Below, one piece after another: positions 1 to 8,799 of a DNA stretch of 64,000 nucleotides. The first letter of the stretch is position 1; each line of letters starts with the position of its first letter. Position numbers and translations under genes: made by a program. The DNA comes from an uncultured Alphaproteobacteria bacterium. GTDB taxonomy: Bacteria > Pseudomonadota > Alphaproteobacteria > HIMB59 > GCA-002718135. The notes beneath the pieces are model-generated. The model ran no database searches and was not told where the DNA came from. It saw only the letters and a list, made by a program, of their open reading frames with translations. Location of the stretch: positions 70,515-134,514 of the forward strand of contig CABXWB010000002.1 in the NCBI GenBank assembly GCA_902515745.1. Reading direction: 5' to 3'.

Positions 1-624
1 GTCGATCCTCATGACTATGAAGCAGACGGAAGTATTTTTTCTAAACACACCCTTTTCAGCTTTTTGATAAATTTTATTCCAGGTATTGGTTTCTTTACTA
101 TTCATAAATCACTTTATGTTGAAATTATTCAACATGCTTTTGGAATTAAAACTGATGTAATGAGGGATTGCATTCCTGAAGATAAAATTAGGGATTGTAT
201 TAATAGTTCAAGAATCTTTGTTTTACTTTGGATATTAATAATTGCTATTTCAATTTATTTTGCATCATTACTTCCTATATTATTATTTTTGATACCAAAA
301 TTCTTTGCTACTTTTAATGGTATTTGGGGTTTAACCCAACATATGGGATTGCAGGAAAACACAAAGGATCACCGTCTATCTACTAGATCAGTAAGATTAA
401 ACCCAATCTTTAGTTTTATATACTGGAAAATGGAATATCATATCGAACATCATATGTTTCCTATGGTACCTTCCTACAATCTTCCTAAATTATATGAAGT
501 AATAAAAGATCAAATGCCAGAACCACAAACATTGTACTCTGCATACAAAAAAATAATACCTGCAGTTATAAAAAAATCTAAAAATCCTGACTATTTTATT
601 CCTGTTCAACTGCCAAATAATTAA
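1..624 (+). CDS. Fatty acid desaturase-like membrane protein, 3' part (cut by window edge)
   Basis: The reading frame is open from base 1, so the start lies outside the window; the ATG at 64 is internal. The visible 207 residues carry the C-terminal histidine box EYHIEHHMF, followed by P-x-V-P-S-Y-N-L-P-K-L, and two hydrophobic stretches. This is the C-terminal half of a diiron membrane desaturase/hydroxylase. It is clearly a paralog of the complete gene at 7752-8750: both share DPHDYEA, RDCIP, a TQH-x-G-L motif, KDHR and the last His box. The family inserts double bonds or hydroxyl groups into lipids or small molecules; the substrate here cannot be told. The first two His boxes should lie upstream of base 1. 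Confidence 0.85.
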   Translation, partial: VDPHDYEADGSIFSKHTLFSFLINFIPGIGFFTIHKSLYVEIIQHAFGIKTDVMRDCIPEDKIRDCINSSRIFVLLWILIIAISIYFASLLPILLFLIPKFFATFNGIWGLTQHMGLQENTKDHRLSTRSVRLNPIFSFIYWKMEYHIEHHMFPMVPSYNLPKLYEVIKDQMPEPQTLYSAYKKIIPAVIKKSKNPDYFIPVQLPNN

Positions 625-631
625 ACTATAC

Positions 632-661
632 TTGACACATCCTTACCTTTAGTTTTATCTA
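632..661 (+). promoter_or_regulatory. Possible sigma-70 promoter of the aldehyde dehydrogenase gene
   Basis: A perfect TTGACA at 632-637 lies 17-18 bases before a weak TTATCT/TATCTA box at 655-661. A start site about 7 bases further on would fall only a few bases before the ATG at 671, giving an almost leaderless message. The -35 match is seen; the promoter function is inferred and the -10 box is poor. Confidence 0.35.
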
Positions 662-670
662 AATATTTAT

Positions 671-2107
671 ATGGAGTTAAGAAATTTTATTAATGGTAAA
701 TTCATTGATTCACTGTCTAAGAAAAATATTCCTGTTTTAAATCCTGCAAACCAAAAAATTGTCGGTAATATTGATGAAGCTTTAGATGAAGAAATAGATT
801 TAGCTTTTAAAGCTGCAAAAAAAGCATTCGATAAACGAATTTTAGTTGATATGGATGCAAAAGATAAATCAAATATGATGAGAGCAATTGCTCAAAAATT
901 ACGAGAGCGAAAAGAAGAAGGAGGAAAACTTCTTAGTCAAGAAAATGGTAAAACAATAAAACAATGCATAGATGAATTTAAAGGAGCTGCAGATACTTTT
1001 GATTTTTATGCTGGGTTAACTGATAAAATTGAAAATAAGCTTATACCTTCTGGACATGATACTTTAAATTATGTTGTTCTTGAACCTTTTGGTGTAGCTC
1101 TTCAAATCGTTCCTTGGAACTATCCTGTTTCTATTTTCTCAGGTATGGTTGCTCAAAACTGGATCGTTGGAAATACAATTGTAATAAAGCCTCCAGAATT
1201 ATGCCCTATATCTTCTAATTTCTATGGTCAAATTTTTGAAGATGTTGGTGTACCAGAAGGAATCATAAATATCGTACATGGGTATGGTGAAACAACAGGA
1301 CGTAAACTAGTTCAGCATCCTGGAAGTGACTACATTGTTTTTACTGGATCGCCTGAAGTAGCATCAGAAATTTTGAAAGAAACAGCAGATAGAATAATAC
1401 CTACACATTTTGAATTAGGAGGAAAGTCTGCAGCAATTATATACCCTGATGCTGATATTGATAAAGCTGTAGACAGTACAATTAGAGGAGTTTTTAAACC
1501 TAATGCCGGCCAAATCTGTGTGGCGATGTCTAGAGTATTGTTGCACCCAAAAATTAAAGATGAGTATATGACAAAACTAGTCGCAAAAACTCAAAAATTA
1601 AAAGTTGGTGCTGGTGATGAAAATGATACTCAAGTAACACCACTTATTTCAAAGGATCAAATGCAAAGAGTCTCTAATTATGTAAAATCTGGAATTCAAT
1701 CAGGAGCCACTATAGCTATAGGTGGAGAAAAAGCTGAAAGAGAAGATGGTAATTTTTATCAACCAACTATTTTTGATAATGTAAAAATTGATGCAACAAT
1801 TGCTCAGGAAGAAATATTTGGTCCTGTTACATCAATATTTGATTTTGAAGACGAAGAGGAGGCAATAAGTATAGCAAATTCAACGAAGTATGGATTAGCT
1901 TCTGGAGTATTTACTTCAGATGATCAAAAAGCGAAATGGACAGCTGATCGGATACAAGCAGGAATTATATGGCATAATGATTGGTCTGTTGATGGAACTA
2001 ATCTTCCTGGAGGTGGTTATAAAAGGTCAGGTTATGGAAGAGATGGTGGGGTTGATGGTGTCTATAGTCATGGACAAACAAAGCGTATAAGTAAAAGACT
2101 CTACTAG
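671..2107 (+). CDS. NAD(P)-dependent aldehyde dehydrogenase
   Basis: This 478-residue protein has the usual length and motifs of the ALDH superfamily: PWNYP and KPPE in the cofactor domain, FTGSPEVA, the general base Glu248 in FELGGKSA and the catalytic Cys283 in NAGQICVA. It oxidises an aldehyde to an acid in the cytoplasm. The sequence is closest in feel to betaine-aldehyde or hydroxy-aldehyde dehydrogenases, but the substrate cannot be assigned. It sits between a desaturase-like gene and a sugar importer. A separate promoter-like TTGACA immediately after its stop suggests the importer genes are transcribed independently. No Shine-Dalgarno sequence is visible before the ATG. Confidence 0.9.
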   Translation: MELRNFINGKFIDSLSKKNIPVLNPANQKIVGNIDEALDEEIDLAFKAAKKAFDKRILVDMDAKDKSNMMRAIAQKLRERKEEGGKLLSQENGKTIKQCIDEFKGAADTFDFYAGLTDKIENKLIPSGHDTLNYVVLEPFGVALQIVPWNYPVSIFSGMVAQNWIVGNTIVIKPPELCPISSNFYGQIFEDVGVPEGIINIVHGYGETTGRKLVQHPGSDYIVFTGSPEVASEILKETADRIIPTHFELGGKSAAIIYPDADIDKAVDSTIRGVFKPNAGQICVAMSRVLLHPKIKDEYMTKLVAKTQKLKVGAGDENDTQVTPLISKDQMQRVSNYVKSGIQSGATIAIGGEKAEREDGNFYQPTIFDNVKIDATIAQEEIFGPVTSIFDFEDEEEAISIANSTKYGLASGVFTSDDQKAKWTADRIQAGIIWHNDWSVDGTNLPGGGYKRSGYGRDGGVDGVYSHGQTKRISKRLY

Positions 2108-2137
2108 TTGACATTTACAAGTTATTTTTGTTAAACT
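2108..2137 (+). promoter_or_regulatory. Sigma-70-type promoter for the sugar-binding protein gene
   Basis: TTGACA at 2108-2113 begins at the first base after the aldehyde dehydrogenase stop codon. An 18-base spacer separates it from TAAACT at 2132-2137 (4 of 6 matches to TATAAT). It lies about 50 bases before the strong ribosome site of the binding-protein gene, as expected for a highly expressed importer. Confidence 0.5.
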
Positions 2138-2188
2138 TTATTATTATTATTTAATATTATAGTTAAAAATAAATCCGTGGGAGGAAAT

Positions 2189-3184
2189 ATGAAAATTATT
2201 AAATTACTTCTTATTACTTTATTTCTTTTTCCAGTTTCTATGCAAGCTTATGCTGCTCCAACTGGACAAGACCTAGGTGATAAATGGTGCTCAGATGTAA
2301 AAATGCATTTTTATGCTGGTGGTCCTGAAGCAGGAGGTTTTGCTGGTATAGTTGCAGCAGGGGCAATGAATGCAATAAGAGACACTGGTGCAGATGCAGA
2401 AATTATTTATTCAGAATGGGATTTTGAAAAAATGGTTCGTCAACTTAGAGAGTCCGTTGGTCTTGGTGTTGACGCTATTGCAATGATGGGGCATCCAGGA
2501 GATGAAGCACTTATGCCCTTAGCGAGACAAGCTGCTGATAATGGTATTTTGATGACATATCAAAACGTCGATCCATCAGGTGTAAGAGCAAAATATGGTG
2601 GTGGATACGTTGGTGCAAATTTAGCAACTCAAGGTAAAGCACTTGCAAGAGAGGCAATTAGGCAATTTGGTTTTGAAGCAGGAGATCACGCTATAGTAAT
2701 GGTTCCTCTTGGTGACTATGCTAGAGCTCAAAGAGAAGATGGTGCAAGAATCATATTTGAAGAGCATGGTATGACAGTTACTGTTCTTGATGGTGACCCT
2801 AAATATGCCTCAGACCCTAATATGACTATTCCAATTTTTTCAGCAGCACTTAATGCAAATCCTGAAACAAAAGTTATTGTTCACTCAGGAAGTGATATTA
2901 TGAATGTTGCAGAGGGTATTGCTAAAGCTGCAGGTTATGGGCCTGGTGAATTACTTCAAATTGGTTTTGATACGAGTCCACAAATAATGTCAGCTTTTGA
3001 AAAAGGATATGTTCATCTAACTTCAGATCAACAACCTTTCCTTCAAGGCTATCTTCCAGTTCTATCACTTTGCCAAACAGCTGTACTTGGTACTGGTGCA
3101 ATAAACCAAGATACTGGAGCAGGATTTGTTGATACAAATAATTATCAAGCTGTTAAAGCTTTGGCTGATGCAGGTTTAAGATAA
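2189..3184 (+). CDS. Periplasmic sugar-binding protein of a CUT2 (ribose-type) ABC importer
   Basis: A signal peptide (MKIIKLLLITLFLF, then an Ala-rich cleavage zone near residue 22-23) is followed by a type I periplasmic-binding fold of the RbsB/Peripla_BP_4 kind, with D-G-D-P and HSGSDIMN-type hinge segments. I start it at the ATG at 2189 because GGGAGGA sits just upstream at 2179-2185; an in-frame GTG at 2177 would overlap that ribosome site. The protein captures a sugar or sugar-like solute and hands it to the permease at 3982. The ATPase (3236) and permease (3982) follow in the same direction. A 14-bp hairpin directly after the stop probably gives this message a protected 3' end. The ligand is unknown; the ThuA-like and Gfo/Idh/MocA neighbours suggest a disaccharide or polyol. 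Confidence 0.88.
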   Translation: MKIIKLLLITLFLFPVSMQAYAAPTGQDLGDKWCSDVKMHFYAGGPEAGGFAGIVAAGAMNAIRDTGADAEIIYSEWDFEKMVRQLRESVGLGVDAIAMMGHPGDEALMPLARQAADNGILMTYQNVDPSGVRAKYGGGYVGANLATQGKALAREAIRQFGFEAGDHAIVMVPLGDYARAQREDGARIIFEEHGMTVTVLDGDPKYASDPNMTIPIFSAALNANPETKVIVHSGSDIMNVAEGIAKAAGYGPGELLQIGFDTSPQIMSAFEKGYVHLTSDQQPFLQGYLPVLSLCQTAVLGTGAINQDTGAGFVDTNNYQAVKALADAGLR

Positions 3185-3194
3185 TCTTCTTACT

Positions 3195-3225
3195 TTGCTA
3201 ACCCATTTAAAAAATGGGTTAGCAA
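3195..3225 (+). terminator. Strong hairpin after the sugar-binding protein gene
   Basis: A perfect 14-bp inverted repeat (3195-3208 with 3212-3225, loop AAA) lies between the binding-protein stop and the ATPase start. The T-run after it is poor, so it is more likely a partial terminator or an mRNA-stabilising stem than a full stop signal. Similar hairpins follow the other two importer-linked binding proteins in the window. Confidence 0.7.
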
Positions 3226-3235
3226 TAAATAATTT

Positions 3236-3982
3236 ATGGAAAATATCATTGAACTAAATAAAGTTACAAAAAGATTTGGAGGGATTACAGCTTTAAATAA
3301 AGCTTCTTTAAAGGTTACTCGAGGTGAAGTTGTCGGTTTAATTGGAGATAACGGAGCAGGTAAATCAACATTGATTAAAACATTAGTGGGTGTGTATAGC
3401 CCCGATGAAGGAGAAATTTTAATAAGAGGAAATAAAATTACTAATTGGAATGCATTAAAAGCACGAGAGTCAGGCATCGAAACAGTTTTCCAAGATAGAG
3501 CTTTAACACCACAACAATCAATAGTTAAAAATATTTTTATGGGTAAAGAACTAAGATACCCATTTGGATTTATAAAAGAAAAAGAACAAATTTATGAAGC
3601 AAATAGATTAATCAGAGAAATAGGTTTTACATCTAAATTAATAAATGCTGAATCTCCTGTTGGTAATTTGTCGGGAGGTGAAAGACAAGGTGTAGCGATA
3701 GCAAGAGCTATTTATAATAATGCAGAATTAATTGTACTTGATGAGCCAACAAACAATCTATCTTTGAATGAAACACAGAAGGTTTTTGATTTTGTTTTAA
3801 ATGTGAAAAAATCCAATAGATCAGTTCTATTTATTGGTCATAACATTTATCATGTTTACGATATTTCAGATAGATTTGTAGTTTTAGATAGAGGAGAAGT
3901 TGTGCATCAACTAAATAAAAATGATGTATCTACACCAGAAGAACTTATGAAAATAATGAGAGAAACAATTAAGATACACTAA
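3236..3982 (+). CDS. Sugar ABC transporter ATP-binding protein (CUT2 type, single domain)
   Basis: This 248-residue nucleotide-binding subunit has Walker A GDNGAGKST (about 37-45), the Q-loop Gln86, the signature LSGGERQ (145-151), Walker B LIVLDEP (165-171) and the switch histidine in FIGHN. It powers uptake through the permease encoded next, with which it overlaps by one base (TAATG), so translation is coupled. E. coli RbsA has two fused ATPase domains (about 500 residues); this one is a single domain that would work as a homodimer, as in the FrcA-type branch common in alphaproteobacteria. The substrate is not evident. Confidence 0.9.
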   Translation: MENIIELNKVTKRFGGITALNKASLKVTRGEVVGLIGDNGAGKSTLIKTLVGVYSPDEGEILIRGNKITNWNALKARESGIETVFQDRALTPQQSIVKNIFMGKELRYPFGFIKEKEQIYEANRLIREIGFTSKLINAESPVGNLSGGERQGVAIARAIYNNAELIVLDEPTNNLSLNETQKVFDFVLNVKKSNRSVLFIGHNIYHVYDISDRFVVLDRGEVVHQLNKNDVSTPEELMKIMRETIKIH

Positions 3983-4956
3983 TGAGTAATAAAAATTCAC
4001 ATTTGAGTAACTACTTTCATAGAAATGGAAGAGCGTTAGGAAGTATTGGATATTTTATATTATTAATGGTTATTTTTTTTATAGGCGCTCCTGAAGCATG
4101 GATTAGACCTAACCTTCATCAATCTGTATTTGTAATGATGCCTACTTTAATTTTTTTAACTATTCCTTTGGTTTTTTTAGTTGCATCAGGTGAAATAGAT
4201 CTTTCTTTTGCCTCTACATATGCAGTGGCAGCTTACGTTTTTGCATTACTTGTAAAAAATGGTGTAGATCCTGGAATTTGTTTTGTTTTAGGTATTTTAA
4301 CTGGAGCTGCTATAGGAGCATTAGTAGGCACTCTAATAGTTGTTTTTAGACTTTCATCGCTTGTGGCCTCTCTTGGAATGTTGTTTTTACTAAGAGGTGT
4401 AATACTTTTATTAACAAATAGTCGATCAATAACAATTATGGAAGTTGAAAATCATTGGATTTATCCTTTACTAGTAGGCAATTTTTACGGCTTCCCGATG
4501 CAAATATTTTGGGCTGCATTATTTGTAATTTTTTGTTACTATTTTTTTAATAAACATGTTTTTGGAATCCATATTCAACACGTTGGAGATAATACAGTAA
4601 GCGCTGAACAAATGGGAATTAATGTAAATGCTGTTAAAATAAAAGCTTTTATGTTTGTTGGTGTTGGTGCAGCAATAGGTGGAATATTTACTACTATGAT
4701 TACATATACTTTTTTTCCAACTCAGGGTTTTGGATATTTGTTATTAGCTCTTGCGGCAGTGTTTGTTGGCGGCACTCCTTATTGGGGAGGATTAGGTACT
4801 ATTATAGGGGCAGTTTTTGGTGTTGGAATTATTGCTTACATGGAAATAGGTATAATTGCTATAGGTTGGAGTGGAGAATGGAGACAATTCTTTAATGGTT
4901 TAATTATATTGTTAGCGTTATTAGGACATCGCCTTCACGGAGAGAGAGTTAGGTAA
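3982..4956 (+). CDS. Sugar ABC transporter permease (CUT2, RbsC-like)
   Basis: This 324-residue integral membrane protein has about eight to ten hydrophobic segments, the family motif ASGEIDLSFA near residue 68 and the cytoplasmic loop GDNTVSAEQMGINV that couples to the ATPase, both typical of BPD_transp_2 (RbsC/FrcC) permeases. It forms the inner-membrane channel for the binding protein at 2189. Its start overlaps the ATPase stop by one base, and its own stop overlaps the ThuA-like gene start by one base. The importer and the two downstream enzymes therefore form one tightly coupled operon. Confidence 0.9.
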   Translation: MSNKNSHLSNYFHRNGRALGSIGYFILLMVIFFIGAPEAWIRPNLHQSVFVMMPTLIFLTIPLVFLVASGEIDLSFASTYAVAAYVFALLVKNGVDPGICFVLGILTGAAIGALVGTLIVVFRLSSLVASLGMLFLLRGVILLLTNSRSITIMEVENHWIYPLLVGNFYGFPMQIFWAALFVIFCYYFFNKHVFGIHIQHVGDNTVSAEQMGINVNAVKIKAFMFVGVGAAIGGIFTTMITYTFFPTQGFGYLLLALAAVFVGGTPYWGGLGTIIGAVFGVGIIAYMEIGIIAIGWSGEWRQFFNGLIILLALLGHRLHGERVR

Positions 4957-5741
4957 TGATAAATTTAGTAATTTGGAATGAATTTCTACATGAAAAAGAA
5001 AACGATCAAGTTAAATCTATCTATCCAAAAGGCATACATGAGTGCATAAAAGAATTTTTATCAAAAGATGAAGAGCTTAGTATATCAACTGCAACGCTTG
5101 AAGAAAAAGATCATGGTTTATCTGAAGAATTATTAGAAAAAACTGATGTACTAATTTGGTGGGGTCATAAAGCACACAAATTGGTTGAAGATAAAATAGT
5201 AGATAGAATTCAGCAACGAGTATTAGAAGGAATGGGGCTTTTAGTTTTGCATTCTGGTCATCATTCTAAAATATTTAAAAGAATGATGGGAACTACTGCT
5301 AATCTTCGTTGGGCAGAAAGAGGAGAAAAAGAAAGAGTTTGGGTTTGTAATCCGGGGCATCCAATTGCGGATGGTCTAGATGAATTTTTTGAAATAGAGA
5401 TGACCGAAATGTATGGTGAGCCATTTCAAGTTCCAGCACCTGATGAAACAGTATTTGTAAGTTGGTTTGAAGGCGGTGAAGTATTTCGCTCTGGCTTATG
5501 CTACAAAAGAGGAAATGGGAAAATTTTTTATTTTAGACCTGGTCACGAAGCATATCCTGTTTATCATAATAAAGATGTACAAAGAGTAATTAAAAATGCA
5601 GTTCATTGGGTATGTCCTGAGAAAAACTCTGGTAAGTGGATTGATTACGTTGGAAGAGGAATTAATAATATGGAAAGAAAAGAACCAGTAGAACCCATTG
5701 AAATTAAAGGACCTCAAACTGATCATACTTATAAAAAATGA
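4956..5741 (+). CDS. thuA: ThuA-like protein (trehalose-utilisation family)
   Basis: This 261-residue protein belongs to the ThuA family, which has a class-I glutamine-amidotransferase-like fold. Supporting segments are VLIWWGH, GLLVLHSGHHSK, the GHPIADGL segment and the C-terminal FYFRPGHEAYPVYHN. ThuA and its partner ThuB are needed for catabolism of trehalose and related disaccharides in Sinorhizobium, acting on 3-keto-sugar intermediates. Here the gene is wedged between the CUT2 permease (one-base overlap) and a Gfo/Idh/MocA oxidoreductase (four-base overlap), the ThuB-like position. I infer a role in 3-keto-disaccharide metabolism, but the linked transporter is of the ribose class, not the usual ThuEFGK class. 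Confidence 0.75.
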   Translation: MINLVIWNEFLHEKENDQVKSIYPKGIHECIKEFLSKDEELSISTATLEEKDHGLSEELLEKTDVLIWWGHKAHKLVEDKIVDRIQQRVLEGMGLLVLHSGHHSKIFKRMMGTTANLRWAERGEKERVWVCNPGHPIADGLDEFFEIEMTEMYGEPFQVPAPDETVFVSWFEGGEVFRSGLCYKRGNGKIFYFRPGHEAYPVYHNKDVQRVIKNAVHWVCPEKNSGKWIDYVGRGINNMERKEPVEPIEIKGPQTDHTYKK

Positions 5742-6808
5742 TTAAAGTCGCTATAGTTGGAACAGGTGGTATTGCAGAATGGCATGCTACAGCTTTTAAA
5801 AATAACAAGAACTCAGATGTGATTGCAGCATGCGATGTTAATAATGATAGGCTGAATGAGTTTTGTAATAAATTTGGTATTAATAATAGATACAATAATG
5901 TTGATGAACTTCTAGACAATGAAGATATAGATGCTGTATCAAATACAACACCAGATGCGTTTCATAAAGAAATATCCATTAAGGCAATTAAAAAAAATAA
6001 GCATATTTTTTGTGAAAAACCACTAGCGGAAAATTTCAATGATGCAAAATTAATGTGTGAAGCACTTAAAGGAAAAAATCTGATTAATATGGTTAATTTT
6101 AGTTACCGTAATTCATCAGGATACCAAGAATTATGCAATATGGTCAAATCTGGAAAAATTGGAAATGTATTTCACATGGATGCCAATTATTACCAATCAT
6201 GGTTAACTTCAAATTACTGGGGCAGTTGGAAAGAAGAGGATAAATGGCTATGGCGATTATCCACAAAGCATGGCAGTAAGGGTACCCTTGGTGATATTGG
6301 TGTTCATATATTTGATTTTGCTTCATTTCCAATTGGTAAAATAAAAAAATTAAATGCTTATTTAAAAACATTTAAATCTAAGGGTAAAAAAATTAGAGAT
6401 TATGTATTAGATGCTAATGATACTTTTATTTCTATGGTTGAATTTGAAAATGGTGCCATAGGGACTGTTAATGCAACTAGATTTGCTACAGGTTATAAAA
6501 ATAGATTAGAGTTAAGAATATTTGGTGATAAAGGAGCAGTAAAAATTCAATTTGATGATCCTATAAATGAAGGTAATGAGTTTATGTTTACCGAAGATAC
6601 AAAAAGAGAGTTATCAGGTAAAGAAGATAAACTGAGATGGGAAATAATTAAATGCGAACCTTCTTTAACTAATTTTGAAAAATTTATAAAATCAATTCAA
6701 AATAATAAGAACCACGAACCTGATTTTAATCGAGGTGCTGAAATTCAAAATATACTTGATAAATGTTATGAAAGTAGTGAATTGGGTCATTGGGTTAATA
6801 TTAATTAA
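5738..6808 (+). CDS. Gfo/Idh/MocA-family oxidoreductase (ThuB-like position)
   Basis: This 356-residue protein has an N-terminal Rossmann domain with VGTGGIAEWH (residues about 6-15), the signature CEKPLAEN, and the C-terminal substrate domain with GDIGVHIFDF, whose His is the usual catalytic residue. It should oxidise or reduce a sugar or cyclitol hydroxyl with NAD(P). ATGA overlap with the ThuA-like gene argues that the two act on the same compound, as ThuA and ThuB do. It is the last gene of the operon that starts at 2189. The exact substrate is unknown. Confidence 0.82.
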   Translation: MIKVAIVGTGGIAEWHATAFKNNKNSDVIAACDVNNDRLNEFCNKFGINNRYNNVDELLDNEDIDAVSNTTPDAFHKEISIKAIKKNKHIFCEKPLAENFNDAKLMCEALKGKNLINMVNFSYRNSSGYQELCNMVKSGKIGNVFHMDANYYQSWLTSNYWGSWKEEDKWLWRLSTKHGSKGTLGDIGVHIFDFASFPIGKIKKLNAYLKTFKSKGKKIRDYVLDANDTFISMVEFENGAIGTVNATRFATGYKNRLELRIFGDKGAVKIQFDDPINEGNEFMFTEDTKRELSGKEDKLRWEIIKCEPSLTNFEKFIKSIQNNKNHEPDFNRGAEIQNILDKCYESSELGHWVNIN

Positions 6809-6876
6809 CTTTTTACAAATTTAAAAAACTAAATTTATAATTTCTATAAATAATAAATTTTCAAATTATAATAATA

Positions 6877-7596
6877 CTACATTAAATATGCTCTACCTCT
6901 TTGAACTCCATTAAAAGGATCTATGATTTGCTCAGATGAATATTGAGATAAATAGGCTTTGCGATTTTTTTTAGTAATATTTGCTCCAGAAGAATGAGGA
7001 GTTAGACTTGAAAAAATTACTAATGTTCCAGCACTTACACAAAGCTGGACAGCTTTTTTTTCATTAACTTTGATTCCTAAATCTTTTGATTTGTTTTGCC
7101 AAATATGTGTCTTCGCATTCTTAATTTTTTTTAAGTTTATTGGGATAATACTTAATGCTCCATTTTTTTCTGTGGTATCTGTCAGAGGAAGCCAAACAGA
7201 TATATATGGTTTATGTCTGAAATGAATATAACCTGAATCTTGATGCCAACTAAATGAACTAGGAGTATTAGGATTTTTATTTACTAACTGTTCATTAAAC
7301 AAATAAATTTTATTACCTAAAAGTTTTGAGGCAATTTTTTTCATAAATTTACCTTTAGCGTAAGCGTTTATATGAGAATAGTATTCACATTGATTAGCAA
7401 AAAAAATTTTTCCATTTTGACTAATATCGCCAAATTTTTTTCTATTATTATTTGATTGCTCTCTATTAATTCTTTTTTTAAAATCCTTTATCATTTGATC
7501 TGCATTTTTATTAAGTTTTATTAAAGTCGACTTAGGAACAATGTTTGGTAAAACGAGATATCCATTTAGTTCAAAATGTGTTTTATCTATTTTCAT
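6877..7596 (-). CDS. PhyH-family Fe(II)/2-oxoglutarate dioxygenase
   Basis: This 239-residue protein resembles phytanoyl-CoA dioxygenases. The iron triad is visible as His118-x-Asp120 in FSWHQDSG and the distal His201 in SLTPHSSG; Arg212 is placed to bind 2-oxoglutarate. It opens with HFELNGYLVLPN, the common family start. Bacterial members hydroxylate small molecules such as ectoine, organophosphonates or sterol-like lipids; nothing here tells which. It stands alone on the minus strand between the sugar operon and the desaturase gene at 7752. It is rich in Lys and Asn, like other low-GC genes in the window. Confidence 0.8.
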   Translation of the reverse strand: MKIDKTHFELNGYLVLPNIVPKSTLIKLNKNADQMIKDFKKRINREQSNNNRKKFGDISQNGKIFFANQCEYYSHINAYAKGKFMKKIASKLLGNKIYLFNEQLVNKNPNTPSSFSWHQDSGYIHFRHKPYISVWLPLTDTTEKNGALSIIPINLKKIKNAKTHIWQNKSKDLGIKVNEKKAVQLCVSAGTLVIFSSLTPHSSGANITKKNRKAYLSQYSSEQIIDPFNGVQRGRAYLM

Positions 7597-7751
7597 AATG
7601 ATTTTTAAATATCGTATCTAAAAAGACAAAAAAATCAATAAATTTGGAAAATTGATATTAGATTTAAATTTTTTTTATATAATTGCTTCATTGTGACAAA
7701 AAATAGCTAATTTTGTATTAAAATAATCGTATATTAATAGTATAAACAGGC

Positions 7752-8750
7752 ATGGTAGAAATGCTTGATAATGTAAATAATAAATGGTTTAGAGCTGAAA
7801 TAAGCAAAAAGGACTTAAAATTATTATCAAAAAAAAGTGATCTTAGGGGATTACAGCACGTTACTTTATATTTCATATTTCTATTTTTCTTAGGATACAT
7901 GTCTATAGCAACTTGGGGTACATGGTGGACGGTTCTATGGTTATGGTTGTATGGAGTTTTATTCTATGCAAGTAATCCAATCTGGCACGAATGTGGTCAT
8001 AGAACGGCTTTCAAATCAAAATATTTAAATGAAATTTTTTATCAAATAGGTTCTTTTATGACTGATTTTGAGCCTACAAGGTGGACATGGAGTCATTTTA
8101 GACATCATAGTAACACTGCGTCAGTAGGAGACCCTCATGATTACGAAGCTGCATTATTCCATCAATATCCAAACTTACAAAGTTTTCTCTTTAGTTTTGT
8201 GCCATTTGCTGAGTTAATAAAATTTAAAGACTCATGGAAATTTGAAACAATTAAACATGCTATGGGACTTACAACCCCAGTTATGAGAGATTGCATACCT
8301 CAAAATGAAATTTGGAAATGTAGACTTACATCAAGGATTCACGTTGCAATATGGATAGCATCTTTTGTAATGTCTTTATATTTAATGAATCCACTTCCTG
8401 CGTTATTAATTTTCTTTCCAAGATACTGGGGAAATATAATTGAACTTTTCAATCAAACACAACATATTGGTCTTCCAGAAGATGTAAAAGATCATAGGTA
8501 TACAACAAGATCAGTACGCTTTAATCCGATCTTTAGTTTTTTATATTGGCATATGGAATATCATGTGGAACATCACATGTTTCCCTCTGTACCATCATAT
8601 AACTTACCAAAATTAAGTAATTTGATTAAAGATCAATTACCTAAAGCTAATTCAAGTCTTTTTGATGCTTATAAAGAAATAATTCCTGCAATAATAAAAC
8701 AACATAAAGATAATAATTATTTTATTCAAAAAGAAGTACCAAATACATAA
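7752..8750 (+). CDS. Fatty acid desaturase-like diiron membrane enzyme
   Basis: This complete 332-residue member has three histidine boxes: HECGHR (near residue 79), HFRHHSNT (near 117) and EYHVEHHMF (near 274). Hydrophobic pairs lie around residues 37-75 and 195-225. It would use a diiron centre and O2 to desaturate or hydroxylate a substrate at the inner membrane. It is a paralog of the truncated gene at the left window edge; the last 130 residues align almost without gaps. A second possible start is the ATG at 7761; neither has a good ribosome site. Lipid desaturation is the default guess, but the sugar-catabolic context leaves a small-molecule hydroxylase possible. Confidence 0.85.
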   Translation: MVEMLDNVNNKWFRAEISKKDLKLLSKKSDLRGLQHVTLYFIFLFFLGYMSIATWGTWWTVLWLWLYGVLFYASNPIWHECGHRTAFKSKYLNEIFYQIGSFMTDFEPTRWTWSHFRHHSNTASVGDPHDYEAALFHQYPNLQSFLFSFVPFAELIKFKDSWKFETIKHAMGLTTPVMRDCIPQNEIWKCRLTSRIHVAIWIASFVMSLYLMNPLPALLIFFPRYWGNIIELFNQTQHIGLPEDVKDHRYTTRSVRFNPIFSFLYWHMEYHVEHHMFPSVPSYNLPKLSNLIKDQLPKANSSLFDAYKEIIPAIIKQHKDNNYFIQKEVPNT

Positions 8751-8799
8751 TCTTTTTTTACTTTTTTATTTATTCATTTTTTTTTTGAGTTTATAAAAA

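Noticed and set aside
6831-6860. Inverted repeat AAATTTAT / ATAAATTT between convergent genes
   Set aside because: It is made of A and T only with a 14-base loop, so it is expected by chance in such DNA; at most a weak bidirectional terminator.
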